In this document: positions 16,460 to 26,000 of the stretch, piece by piece
Layout of the letters: each line of letters opens with the position of its first letter
Position numbering within the stretch: position 1 is the stretch's first letter
NCBI GenBank assembly: GCA_002448305.1
Contig: DJWY01000009.1
Location: 61,244 to 117,261, forward strand
DNA length: 56,018 nt
Direction: 5' to 3'
Origin: Selenomonadales bacterium UBA7018
Lineage (GTDB): Bacteria > Bacillota > Negativicutes > Selenomonadales > Selenomonadaceae
Translations under genes and position numbers: made by a program
The notes under the pieces: model-generated
The model's database searches: none
Told to the model about the DNA's origin: nothing
The model's input: only the letters and a program-made list of their open reading frames with translations

Positions 16460-17038
16460 TTATTTTTTACCCGTCGAGCCGCGTTTAGTCAGCGGGACGC
16501 CTTCTTTACACAGCGGGCAATCTTCGGGCTTGTAGGTCTCAACGTCCATGTGCAGGAGCGCGAAGCTAGGAACGTCGCCGAAATTAACTTTGCCGCCCGA
16601 CCTATCGACAAGCATACTGACTGCAACCGGCACGCCGCCGAATTGCTTAACAACGTCGATAACTTCGCGAACAGAGCCACCCGTCGTGACAACGTCTTCA
16701 ACAATCAAGACGCGCTCGCCTTCGTGCAACGTAAAGCCGCGACGGAAAGTCATTTTGCCCTCAACGCGCTCAGTGAAAATTGCGCGGGTGCCAAGAGCTT
16801 TGCCGGTTTCGTGCGCAAGAATAATGCCGCCTGTCACGGGACCAACAACAGTTTCAATATGCGCGTCTTTGAAATGTTCAGCCATAGCGCGGCAAAGTTT
16901 CTCCGTCATTTCGGGGTGCTGAAGCACATTAAATTTTTCGACATAATGCGGACTATGTAAACCCGACGTGAGATTGAAATGCCCAGTCATAATCGCGCCC
17001 GTCTCAACAAGTAAATCGTAAACTTCTTTTTCAGTCAT
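16460..17038 (-). CDS. pyrE: Orotate phosphoribosyltransferase
   Basis: This 192-residue enzyme joins orotate to PRPP to make orotidine 5'-phosphate in pyrimidine synthesis. The PRPP-binding motif VLIVEDVVTTGGS is near residues 109-121, and the substrate region GHFNLTSGLHSPHYVEKF is at 19-36. The C-terminal CPLCKEGVPLTKRGS adds a CxxC that is seen in the longer PyrE branch. It starts one base after pyrF, and recN follows directly. Confidence 0.95.
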   Translation of the reverse strand: MTEKEVYDLLVETGAIMTGHFNLTSGLHSPHYVEKFNVLQHPEMTEKLCRAMAEHFKDAHIETVVGPVTGGIILAHETGKALGTRAIFTERVEGKMTFRRGFTLHEGERVLIVEDVVTTGGSVREVIDVVKQFGGVPVAVSMLVDRSGGKVNFGDVPSFALLHMDVETYKPEDCPLCKEGVPLTKRGSTGKK

Positions 17039-17039
17039 A

Positions 17040-17744
17040 TTAAATGCCTCTCATTTCTTTTAAAATTTTTTCTGCCGCTTCGCGGGGATTTTTAGCCGCC
17101 CGAATTGGTCTGCCAATAACTAAATGCGTCGCGCCGTTTTGAAGTGCCGACGCCGGTGTTGAAATTCGTTGCTGGTCGTTAATATCGGCTCCCGCTGGTC
17201 TTATGCCTGGCGTCACGATTAAAAATCCTTCCCCGCAAGTTTCGCGAATCAATTTTGCTTCCTGCGGTGACGCAACTACGCCGTCAAGCCCTGCCGCTTG
17301 TGCTTGCCTTGCGAATTCTGCGACTTGCTCCGAAATTTTCAACGCGCCGCACCATTCCGCCTGATTGATACTTGTGAGCACGGTTATAGCTATCAACTTC
17401 GGACACTCGACGCCGCGCAGTTCGGATTCTTTGTGCAAAGCCTCCGCCGCAGTTTTCATCATTGTAAAGCCGCCCGACGCATGAACATTTAAAATATTTG
17501 CGCCCAAACCCATTAACGAGCATAAGCCGCCCGCGACCGTATTTGGTATGTCGTGGAGTTTCAAGTCCAAGAAAATTTTCTTATCCTGCGCCTTGAGCCA
17601 CTCGACCACACCCGCGCCCACTGAATAGAAAAGTTCCATTCCGACTTTGTAGAAATTTACGCTGTCGCCCAAATCGTTGACGAGCTTTTTTACGTCGTCC
17701 ATTGTGTGCAAGTCCAGCGCGACTATCAGTCGTTCATCTGCCAT
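17040..17744 (-). CDS. pyrF: Orotidine 5'-phosphate decarboxylase
   Basis: A 234-residue OMP decarboxylase, the last step to UMP. The catalytic motif LDLKLHDIPNTVA (about residues 59-71) carries the Asp-Lys-Asp network, LIVALDLHTMDD marks the first strand, and TPGIRP and VIGRPI near the C-terminus bind the phosphate. The RBS is GGGAGGTG. It is the first gene of the leftward pyrF-pyrE-recN operon and faces away from the flagellar rod gene. Confidence 0.96.
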   Translation of the reverse strand: MADERLIVALDLHTMDDVKKLVNDLGDSVNFYKVGMELFYSVGAGVVEWLKAQDKKIFLDLKLHDIPNTVAGGLCSLMGLGANILNVHASGGFTMMKTAAEALHKESELRGVECPKLIAITVLTSINQAEWCGALKISEQVAEFARQAQAAGLDGVVASPQEAKLIRETCGEGFLIVTPGIRPAGADINDQQRISTPASALQNGATHLVIGRPIRAAKNPREAAEKILKEMRGI

Positions 17745-17768
17745 TTAATGCACCTCCCAAAATATTCC

Positions 17769-17797
17769 TTGAAAAATTCTGTGCAAAGCTTTAAAAT
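17769..17797 (+). promoter_or_regulatory. Candidate sigma-A promoter of the flagellar rod gene
   Basis: TTGAAA and TAAAAT are separated by 17 bases, 35 bases before the ATG at 17833. No sigma-28 motif was seen here. Confidence 0.5.
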
Positions 17798-17832
17798 CCT
17801 TTTTGCAAACTAAAAGAGGAAGTGATAATGAA

Positions 17833-18834
17833 ATGTGGCGCGGACTTTACACGGCGGCAACCGGCATGATTAGCGAAATGAAACGCACTGACGTTATCGC
17901 CAACAATCTCGCTAACGCCGCCAATACTGGCTACAAACGCGACGTGACTGTTCACAAGGAATTTCACCCAATGTTTATTAAGCGCGTCAACGACTTCAAC
18001 GAGGGTAGCCTTTTGGGCGTGAAGGGTACGCCTTTAGGCTCAATGGCGGAGCTGAACACGTCGAAAGATGACGTTACGCAGATTAAAGGCTTTAGTGCTA
18101 ATCCGTTCTATCGTCCAGGTATCGGCGAACTCGGATTAGGCGATTACATTGACGAGATTGCCGTTGACTATCAGCAGGGCGCACTTGAGTCGACGGGCAA
18201 TACTTTTGATTTGGCGATTGTCGGCGACGGATTTTTTGCCGTTCAAACGCCCGACGGCGTCCGCTACTCTCGCAACGGCGCGTTCTTCAAAAATACGCAA
18301 GGTTATCTGCAGGACATTCGCGGCTATAATCTTCTTGACACGCAGGGCAATCCGATTCGCATTCCCGATAACATTTCCGATTCGCAAGTTTTCATTCCGG
18401 GCGACGGCGTCATTTCAATTCCTGGCACTGAAACGCGCCTTGACCCTATAACCAATCGTTGGACGGCAATAGGCGACTTGAATCAACGTCAGCAACTCGC
18501 GCAAATTCAATTTGTGGAGTTCGGCAATCGACTTGCTACGCAAAAGCAGGGCGATAATCTTTATTATCTCGTCAACGACAACGAAGGTAATCAGCCCGTA
18601 CCGCAAGCTGTCGGGCAAAACGTTCAAGCGCGTATTATGAATCCTGACTTTCAACCGCGCCCCGCCTCCGGAGAAATTCTTCAAGGTTCTCTGGAAAAAT
18701 CGAACACGGCGATTGTAACTGAAATGGTCGAGCTGATTCACAATCACCGCATGTACGAAGCGAACGCTAAGGCAGTTCAGACGCAAGACACTATGCTTGA
18801 TACTTCGGTTAATCAAGTTGGTATGGTCAGCTAA
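17833..18834 (+). CDS. Flagellar hook-basal body protein (FlgF/FlgG type)
   Basis: A 334-residue flagellar rod protein. The ATG at 17833 gives the family N-terminus MWRGLYTAATGM; the frame extends 10 codons upstream without family similarity. The N-terminal rod motif VIANNLANAANTGYKRD is at residues 20-36, followed by an inserted region (about 45-105), then the FlgE/F/G central segment DLAIVGDGFFAVQTPDGVRYSRNGAF. The C-terminus carries SNTAIVTEMVELIHNHRMYEAN. It is longer than usual FlgF/FlgG (about 250-265). No other rod genes are adjacent, so paralogue identity is not settled. Confidence 0.9.
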   Translation: MWRGLYTAATGMISEMKRTDVIANNLANAANTGYKRDVTVHKEFHPMFIKRVNDFNEGSLLGVKGTPLGSMAELNTSKDDVTQIKGFSANPFYRPGIGELGLGDYIDEIAVDYQQGALESTGNTFDLAIVGDGFFAVQTPDGVRYSRNGAFFKNTQGYLQDIRGYNLLDTQGNPIRIPDNISDSQVFIPGDGVISIPGTETRLDPITNRWTAIGDLNQRQQLAQIQFVEFGNRLATQKQGDNLYYLVNDNEGNQPVPQAVGQNVQARIMNPDFQPRPASGEILQGSLEKSNTAIVTEMVELIHNHRMYEANAKAVQTQDTMLDTSVNQVGMVS

Positions 18835-19059
18835 AGGAATTTTGTAGTATGATAGAAATAAAAGGCTTAAAAAAATCCTTCGGGGATTTGCACGTCCTCA
18901 AAGGGTTACTTTTAGAAAGTAACCAAACAGTGTGCGCGTTGCAATGTTCCGACACTTTGAAGGTTATCGCCGTGCCAGAACGTTTATAAAGGAATTTTGC
19001 AGTATGATAGAAATAAATGGCTTAAAAAAATCCTTCGGGGATTTGCATGTCCTCAAAGG
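18832..19059 (+). repeat. 73-bp direct repeat of an ABC-ATPase gene start
   Basis: Bases 18832-18904 and 18987-19059 are the same 73-base segment, from the RBS (AAAGGAATTTTG) to codon 18 of the ABC gene, with three mismatches and an offset of 155 bases. The 82 bases between them begin with a perfect nine-base inverted repeat (GGTTACTTT/AAAGTAACC, 18904-18924). Confidence 0.9.
18849..18989 (+). pseudogene. Truncated duplicate of the ABC-transporter ATPase gene start
   Basis: The first copy of the duplicated gene start begins MIEIKGLKKSFGDLHVLKG, then leaves the family at a GGTTACTTT palindrome and ends after 46 codons. It retains an RBS and could still be translated to a short peptide. It lies between the rod gene and the intact ATPase. 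The most likely origin is a local duplication joined to an inserted short element. Confidence 0.75.
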
Positions 19060-19723
19060 AATTGATTTACATATTGATGAGCGCGAAGTCGTCGTAATAA
19101 TCGGTCCGAGCGGTTCGGGAAAATCGACACTTCTGCGCTGTATAAATTTTTTGGAGGAACCGACCAGCGGCACGATTACTGTTGACGGCATTCCGCTTGA
19201 CAGCGACGCCAATATAAATAAAGTGCGCGAGGAAGTCGGCATGGTTTTTCAGCGTTTTAATCTCTTCCCGCATATGACAGTTCTCCAAAACATTACGCTT
19301 GCACCTATGAAGGTTCGCAAAATTGAACGTTCTCGCGCCGAACAGACCGCGCAGGATTTACTCGACCGCGTAGGCTTGGGCGACAAGGCGGATGCTTACC
19401 CCAATCAACTTTCCGGCGGGCAACAACAGCGCGTTGCAATCGCTAGAGCTTTGGCTATGAATCCTAAAGTTATGCTGTTCGACGAGCCAACGAGTGCGCT
19501 TGACCCCGAAATGGTCGGCGAAGTTCTCGACGTTATGCAACGGCTTGCTGAAAGCGGAATGACTATGATAATCGTTACGCATGAAATGGGCTTTGCTCGC
19601 GAAGTCGGGACGCGGCTTTTATTCGTCGACGGCGGTTATATCGTCGAGCAGGGCAATCCTAAAGAAGTTTTCGAGAACCCTAAGGAAGAACGCACGAAAC
19701 TATTTTTATCAAAGATTTTATAG
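19004..19723 (+). CDS. Polar amino acid ABC transporter ATP-binding protein (GlnQ-like)
   Basis: This 239-residue ABC ATPase energises amino-acid import at the inner face of the cytoplasmic membrane. The start at 19004 has an RBS and begins MIEINGLKKSFGDLHVL. Walker A is GPSGSGKST (about residues 36-44), the Q-loop VFQRFNLFPHM, the signature LSGGQQQRVAIARAL (about 134-148), Walker B VMLFDEPTSALDPE, and the switch VTHEMGFA. Length is normal for the GlnQ family. No permease or binding protein is adjacent, so its partners are elsewhere or lost; the radical SAM gene follows 12 bases downstream. Confidence 0.93.
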   Translation: MIEINGLKKSFGDLHVLKGIDLHIDEREVVVIIGPSGSGKSTLLRCINFLEEPTSGTITVDGIPLDSDANINKVREEVGMVFQRFNLFPHMTVLQNITLAPMKVRKIERSRAEQTAQDLLDRVGLGDKADAYPNQLSGGQQQRVAIARALAMNPKVMLFDEPTSALDPEMVGEVLDVMQRLAESGMTMIIVTHEMGFAREVGTRLLFVDGGYIVEQGNPKEVFENPKEERTKLFLSKIL

Positions 19724-19735
19724 GAGGCTTAATTG

Positions 19736-20865
19736 ATGAGGGTTGCTATTTGCGGTTATCCGCCGTTTGCACTGCAAGTTCAAGAGGGTTTGAAAAACAG
19801 CAACATTGAGTTTAAGTTTTTTATCCGTGACTTTGTATCAAATCGAGTGGGGGGGGCGAACTATCAACTAACCTTCCGCCGATAACTTTTTTTGAATTTA
19901 GGCGGCTCGTAAACGCGGGCGAACTTGACGGCGTGATTATCGCTGAAGATGGACGAATTCCCTTTACAAAAGTGATTGTTCAAACTTGCAAATTCTATGG
20001 CATTCCAAATATAGGAATTATGGATTTGGTTTTTCTCCATCCATTGATTCCGATTCATTGGCTAGATTCTGAAAAAGCATATCTCACTCAACTTGAAGTC
20101 AATATAACTGACGGTTGTAATTTAAATTGCAAAGGTTGCACGCATTTTTCCGGACTGTTTAATAAAAATGAAGTTTATCCGCCCGAAAACTTTCGTCGAG
20201 ACCTTCGCAGAATTTCGCAAGTGTGCAATATTGTAGCTTTTTTCTTGCTCGGCGGCGAACCGTTTCTTTTAAAAAATCTTGATGAATATATAAAAATCTC
20301 GCGACAATATCTGCCGAAATCCGACTTACGAATTGTAACGAACGGCTTGCTCATTCCGTCAACATCGCAAAAAATTCTCGACTCAATTAGAGAGAATAAT
20401 TTTTTTGTCAGTATTTCAAATTATCCGCCAACCGCCAAAATACTTGACAAGATAGAAACTGTTTTAAATACAAATAAAATTCTTTACGATATTAGAGGTT
20501 CGGCTGCTGATAAAAAATTTAGTGTATTCTTGTCAATTAATGCAGGACATAATCCAATGAAAACACGTGCTGTTTGTAATAATAATAATTGTCGTTTCTT
20601 GCGCGATGGTCGAATTTATAAATGTCCGATTGATGCTTTAAAGTTCAGATTAGCGGAAAGATTCGGGATAAAAAATTTCCCTGCGTCAACAAGCGTAGAT
20701 ATTTATTCACCAAATTTTTCGTCGCTACTCGAAATGCTCGATGGTAATGTTGAGATGTGCCATTGGTGCGCAGAACAAACACGAGTAATTAATTGGGAGC
20801 CTTCAAACAATCCAAAGCTCGAAGATTGGCTTGCCGACCCTGCGGAACTTCAAAACTTTCGATAA
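19736..20865 (+). pseudogene. Radical SAM protein, frameshifted at a G8 tract (possible phase-variable gene)
   Basis: Two frames together encode one protein of about 375 residues. The first frame starts at ATG 19736 after the RBS TAGGAGGCTT (MRVAICGYPPFALQVQEGL...) and runs into GTGGGGGGGGCG at 19847-19858, stopping at 19883. The second frame is open from 19861 (LSTNLPPITFFEFRRLVNAG) through 20865. It carries the radical SAM cluster motif CNLNCKGC near GCNLNC, a GGEPF loop, and C-terminal cysteines (CNNNNCRFLRDG, YKCP, CHWCAE) typical of an auxiliary iron-sulfur cluster. One added G or two lost G would restore the frame. The substrate is unknown; sugar or peptide modification is plausible. 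Confidence 0.8.
19849..19856 (+). repeat. Homopolymeric G8 tract at the frameshift
   Basis: Eight consecutive G fall inside the coding sequence exactly where the reading frame breaks. Such tracts in Gram-negative surface-modification genes change length by strand slippage and switch genes on and off. Confidence 0.85.
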
Positions 20866-20881
20866 AAGCTTTTCCTATAAC

Positions 20882-20920
20882 AAAAAAATCCCCTACGACT
20901 GCGCGGGGGATAATTTTTTT
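20882..20920. terminator. Bidirectional terminator
   Basis: ATCCCC and GGGGAT form a stem with a 12-base loop, with seven A before and seven T after. It serves the radical SAM gene from the left and the phosphatase gene from the right. Confidence 0.85.
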
Positions 20921-23069
20921 AAACTTTGCCGTTAAACCTTAGCGCAAACATTGTAATATCATCTGATTGCGCCGCCTCGCCGACGTGTTCGGCAACATCG
21001 CCACGAATATTTTTCAGCAACGTTTGCAAATCGGCGCGGCAGTCGGTTTCGTTCATGAATTTAATCAAGCGGTCGGGCAAATATTCTTCGTCTGCAACGT
21101 TCAAAGCCTCCGTTACGCCGTCGGTGTAAATGAAAATCAAATCGCCCGCCGCTAAAGAAATTTTCTGCTCGGCGAAGGGAATGCCGTCCATTGGTCCCAT
21201 AACGAAATTTTTCTTAACATCCAAAAAGTCGCAATGATTTTCTGCGGCGTGGTAAATCACCGGCGGATTATGCCCCGCGTTGACGTAAGTAAATTCGCCC
21301 GTCTCCAAATCAAGCACGGCGATAAAAACCGTAACGAACATCATAGCATCATTATTGGCGCAAAGTTGCTCATTGGCGGCGGCGACGACCGGCGCAAGTC
21401 CGTTTTGCTTGTAGAAAGTTTCAGCAAAGTTATTGAGAATAGTTTTGCTGACGACCATAAACAGCGCGGCTGAAATTCCTTTGCCGGAAACGTCCGCAAC
21501 CGTTATCGCTAAATGTTTTTCGTCAAGCATGTAGAAATCGTAAAAATCGCCGCCGACTTCCTTAGCCGCTTCCATAGTTGCAAAAATTTCAAAATCTGCG
21601 CGGGTCGGGAAATCTTTCGGGAGCATGCCGTGTTGAATATCCTTAGCAACGTCAAGTTCAGTCGCGATACGTTCCTTTTCGGCGGTTTCGATCTCCAAAT
21701 TTTTCATGTAGGTTTTAATCTCGTCAGTCATTGCGTTGTAGCAAATCGCAAGGTGTTCAATTTCGTCGCCAGTGTAGATTTTAATTTTCTTATCGAGATT
21801 GCCGCCGGCAATTTCGCGCACGCCGTCAGTAAGTTCATTAATTGGCTTAACGAATTGCCGCGAAAGTTTCGTACTCATTAAGAATAAAATTATCAGCAAG
21901 AGCACGGGAATTATTACAAAAATCCCCTTCATATAGGAGTATTCTTGATTCATTCTTTTTTTTAGATTTTCAATCTGCTGAAGGAAATAATTATGGGTGC
22001 TTTTAGTCGATTTTAAAATTTCGTTTTCGGAAACAATCATGCAGAAAGTCCAATTAATGTCTTTCATTGGTGCGCAGGCTACATAATAATCTTGATTGTC
22101 AATAGTTATCTGAACAACTCCCGAATTGCCTTTATCAATAGCTTGAATAGTTTTAGTAAAAAATCTTTTATCAACGCTATCGGAAGTGAAGAGAACTTCG
22201 TTATATTCGTTCAGAACGAAATTTAAATCGCTTTTAGCAAAAGACTTTCTGTTAATCCATTTGTAAATATCTATATTAGAGTAATCAAGCCCGACAACAC
22301 CCGCGAAGTTGCCTTTAGCGTCATAGAAGGGAGCAGACGCGCCAATTTGCTGATAACCTTTTTCCCCTTCGCCAGTCAGCGTCATGTATAAATCATTGAT
22401 GACAGGTTCTTGAGCGGTGAAGGCTTTTTTATACCACGGACGTTTTCTGGGGTCGAAAGAGTAAATTCTTTCGCGAGAGAAGGGAATAGTTTCATTGAAA
22501 TTGGCTTTGTCGTTTTTGTCTAAAACAACTCTGCTACATAAATACCAACCATTCTCCGAACCGACAAAAGCTGTGCAATTATACATGCTATGAGATTTAG
22601 TTATTTCTTCTAACATATAGCTGATATTGGAAGCAATAGAAATTTCCTGCATAAGTTCAGGCGTGACGTTATCGCGAATATCGGGAGCAAATATCAGATA
22701 AGTTTGCCCGTTCTTGACGGATTGAGTACGCGGGTCGGGCTTAGTTTTTGGCAAATAATTTTCTGGGTGCGAAATTATTTCGGTCATAGCCTCTGCCAAA
22801 GTCGCGGCGTCATCTCGCGTTATTACCAGTTCGCGATTAATGTATTCTGCCTTAGCTTTTGCTAGTTCGCCGAGTGTTTGTGCAAGTTCTTTAGCCAAAA
22901 TGTCGTCGGTATAAGTCGCGCTTTTTTCGCCAAGTTCGTTACTCATCTTAGCCATATCTCTTTGAACTATTTCTTTGGACACGTAAGAAAAAAGACCGAG
23001 TACGAGGAACGTTGCAAGCCCCGTACCCAGCACCAATATCAATACTTTTTTATGAATGTTGAATTTCAC
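20919..23069 (-). CDS. Membrane sensor SpoIIE/RsbU-type serine phosphatase
   Basis: A 716-residue PP2C-family phosphatase with an outside sensor. Residues 8-30 form a membrane helix, about 30-375 an extracytoplasmic dCache-like domain (PRKRPWYKKAF, VGLDYSNIDIYKW), and about 378-400 a second helix. A HAMP domain (KPINELTDGVREIAGGNLDKKI) and a short coiled coil follow, then the PP2C/SpoIIE domain (about 485-715) with GGDFYDF and ADVSGKGISAALFM metal-binding segments and the C-terminal SDDITMFALR. Start is GTG after GGAGTT. Members usually dephosphorylate an anti-sigma antagonist; no such partner is here. It follows the giant repeat protein by 15 bases. Confidence 0.92.
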   Translation of the reverse strand: MKFNIHKKVLILVLGTGLATFLVLGLFSYVSKEIVQRDMAKMSNELGEKSATYTDDILAKELAQTLGELAKAKAEYINRELVITRDDAATLAEAMTEIISHPENYLPKTKPDPRTQSVKNGQTYLIFAPDIRDNVTPELMQEISIASNISYMLEEITKSHSMYNCTAFVGSENGWYLCSRVVLDKNDKANFNETIPFSRERIYSFDPRKRPWYKKAFTAQEPVINDLYMTLTGEGEKGYQQIGASAPFYDAKGNFAGVVGLDYSNIDIYKWINRKSFAKSDLNFVLNEYNEVLFTSDSVDKRFFTKTIQAIDKGNSGVVQITIDNQDYYVACAPMKDINWTFCMIVSENEILKSTKSTHNYFLQQIENLKKRMNQEYSYMKGIFVIIPVLLLIILFLMSTKLSRQFVKPINELTDGVREIAGGNLDKKIKIYTGDEIEHLAICYNAMTDEIKTYMKNLEIETAEKERIATELDVAKDIQHGMLPKDFPTRADFEIFATMEAAKEVGGDFYDFYMLDEKHLAITVADVSGKGISAALFMVVSKTILNNFAETFYKQNGLAPVVAAANEQLCANNDAMMFVTVFIAVLDLETGEFTYVNAGHNPPVIYHAAENHCDFLDVKKNFVMGPMDGIPFAEQKISLAAGDLIFIYTDGVTEALNVADEEYLPDRLIKFMNETDCRADLQTLLKNIRGDVAEHVGEAAQSDDITMFALRFNGKV

Positions 23070-23084
23070 GGTTTTAACTCCAAA

Positions 23085-26000
23085 TCATTTCTTAACGAAA
23101 GCACCGTTTTTGACTTGATAAGTGTCGCTGTTTATGTTGAAGGTCGTCGCGGTATAGTCTTTAAACGTAACGGAGCCGCCGCTAAGCTTTAAGGTGATAG
23201 CGTCTTTCTTAACGTTAGAATCTCTTATCACGGCGTCTAGTGTCAGCGTATCGTTGTTGCTGAAACCGTAAATATAATCGTTGCCGTCGCCTTTGCTGTA
23301 AATGAAACTATCTGCGCCGTCATCGCCCCAAAGACTATCGTTACCTTTGCCGCCGGTCAAAATGTCGTTGCCGTCGCCGCCGTAAAGTTTATCACGTCCA
23401 TTTTCGCCAGTCAAAGTATCTTTACCTGCGCCGCCGTAGATAACATCTTTGCCCTTGCCGCCCAAAATTGAATCATTGCCGCCCGCGCCGTAGAACGTAT
23501 CATTTTTCTTGGAGCCGATAATTATATTTGCTGAACTGTTGCCCGAAATTTTGGAGGCCTTCTTGATGTTGGTAGCGTCGATTGTAACAGCGTTGATTGT
23601 CGTTGTAGACTTTGCGGAGAAAGTAGCGGAGAGTATCGCGGAAGTTGTGCCGGTATAAAGCACGCCGTCGGAGAAAGTTTTAGTCGTGCCGTCTTCGCTT
23701 AGGGTGATTGTTTTATCAGCCGCGTCTTTAACTCTCAATCTCTTGCCGTTGACTTTGAAAACGACATCATCTTTCTTGACGAAAATATTATCAATCGTCG
23801 CGCCTTCAATGCTAATCGTATCGTTCACCGCGTAATTTTGGATAACGTCTTTGCCTTCATTTTTCTTGTAGACGAAAACATCTTTGCCGGAATTGCCAAC
23901 GAGCGTATCATTTCCCTTGCCGCCGTTAAGCGTTGAATCGCTTGTGCTTGCAAGGATTGAATTAGCTTTGCTATTGCCGGTGATACTATTAACTTTGGAA
24001 GCGGCGGTTGCGTCGATAGTTTTTATTTTCGTAGCTAAATCGCTTATAGTGTTATTGGTTGCGCCGGAAGTGAGTGTTACGCCGTTCCTACTGCGGTTGA
24101 AAATTTCGTGGTTATCGAACATGTAAGCAGTTGATTTCTTGCCGCCGTCGAGTGTGACTTTTCTATATTTCTTTGTAAGTTTTCCGCTAGAATTTCTGAC
24201 TAAGTAGCCGTCCGTAATCGTCAAGGTTGAGCCGTTATTCATTGTCAGCACGGCGTTATTGCCGCTAATCGAAACGTCGGAAATAGTTGAAGCAAGGCTA
24301 ACTTTATCGGAGCCGGTGCCGTAATCTGTGATAACGTCATTGCCCGCCGTGTGAACGAAAATATCTTTGCCTTTGCCGCCAGTTAGCTTATCGTTACCTG
24401 CCGCGCCGTTTAGCGTGTCATTGCCCTTGCCGCCGACGATTGAGTTAGCTTTAGCATTGCCGGTAATTTGAACGGGTTTAGTCCTGCCGAAAGAGATAAT
24501 ATTTTCGACGTCGGAGCCGACAGTAACGGGCGAGCTTATGTTGTTCGTTACGAGTTGCGTCTCACCGCCACCGGACAAAGAGCCTACGATATTAGTTGTT
24601 GATAATAAATCTGCGTCGTGAATAATTATGCTACCTTTGCCGACGGTGAGAATCAAAGCGTCGTCGCTTATCATGGAAGAATAAGAGCCGCCCGCAATGC
24701 TTAGCGAATCGCTACTGCCGAAGTTATAAAGGGTGTCGTTGCCGTCGCCCGCCGTGTAGTTAATCAGATTATTTCCCGGCGAAGTCAGCAAGTCAATAAT
24801 ATCGTCGCCCGTGTCGCCTGCGATAGTCGAATTTAAAACTTTTGCCCTGATTGAATCATCGCCTGCCGCGCCATTGATATAGATACCTTCTAAGCCCTTG
24901 ATACTGCTAGCCGCGCCGACAGCTTTTATAGTATCGTCGCCCGCGCCGCCGTTAATTGTAACGAAGTTGCCGACGTTGTTAATGTAATTGCCGTTGGCGT
25001 CGGTTGCTTTGACTACGACGCTATCTTGACCGTTATAAATATAATTTTCGTCGTCTTTATGGGAGTCTGTGTCTGCAGGGTCTGAATAATCTAACACGTC
25101 AACTAAAGTTATCGAATCGTTGCCAACGCTGAAGATGATATTTCTGCCGCTTTGAACGCTGGAGTAACTGCCGCTAATTGAAATTGCTGACGTTTCGTTG
25201 AAACCGTAAATGGTGTCGTTGCCGTCGCCCGCTTTGTAATGGAAGGTAAAATTATTTCCCCAGTTTGCAATAGAATCTGCGCCTTCGCCGCCGTTGACTG
25301 TGACGTTGGAGCCGCTATTGAAAAGGGTATCATTCCCTGCGCCGCCGTCCATTGTGACGCTATCGCCGAAACTGTTGATATAATCATCGTCTGCGCCGCC
25401 AGAAATTGAAACGTTAGAACCGACGTTTGAGTTATAAATATGGTCGTTGCCTTCGTCGCCGGCGATTGTCGAATTAGCGTTATAGTTATTAATGGTATCG
25501 TTGCCGTTGCCGCCACTCGCGGAGAAATTTGAACCGGCATTAGCAATAGAATCGTCGCCTTCGCCGCCGAGCATTGTAACTTTTTCGGCGTAATTGATAA
25601 CTAAATCGTTGCCCGCGTTGCCGTTTATGGAAATTGCCGAGCCAACGCTTGAGTTATAAATATAATCGTCTTCCGCGCCCGCGTCGATTGTCACAGAGGC
25701 GTTATAGTTGCTTATTGAATCAGCACCACTACCACCGTTGATTATGACGGAATTGCCGCTACTGAAAATTTCGTCGTTGCCTGCGTCGCCATTTAGCGTG
25801 ACGTAAGAGCCGCTATTGACTAAGCTGTCAGCACCTTCTTGACCATTGATTATAGCGTTCACGCCGACATTTTGAACGGAACCATTGCCCGTGCCGCCTT
25901 CGAGTGTGAAATCAGAGCCATTGTTATAAACATAATCGTAGCCGTTAGGACAACTTACGGAAACGTTATTGCCGCTATTTGTGACGCTACAATTTTGGGC

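Noticed and set aside
19933..20865. Separate radical SAM gene starting at GTG 19933
   Set aside because: No RBS precedes it and the same frame is coding-like back to the G8 tract, where it joins the upstream ATG frame. A frameshifted single gene fits better.
25109..25546. Long open frames in other phases of the giant repeat gene
   Set aside because: They arise from the periodic codons of the repeats and have no start signals or family similarity.
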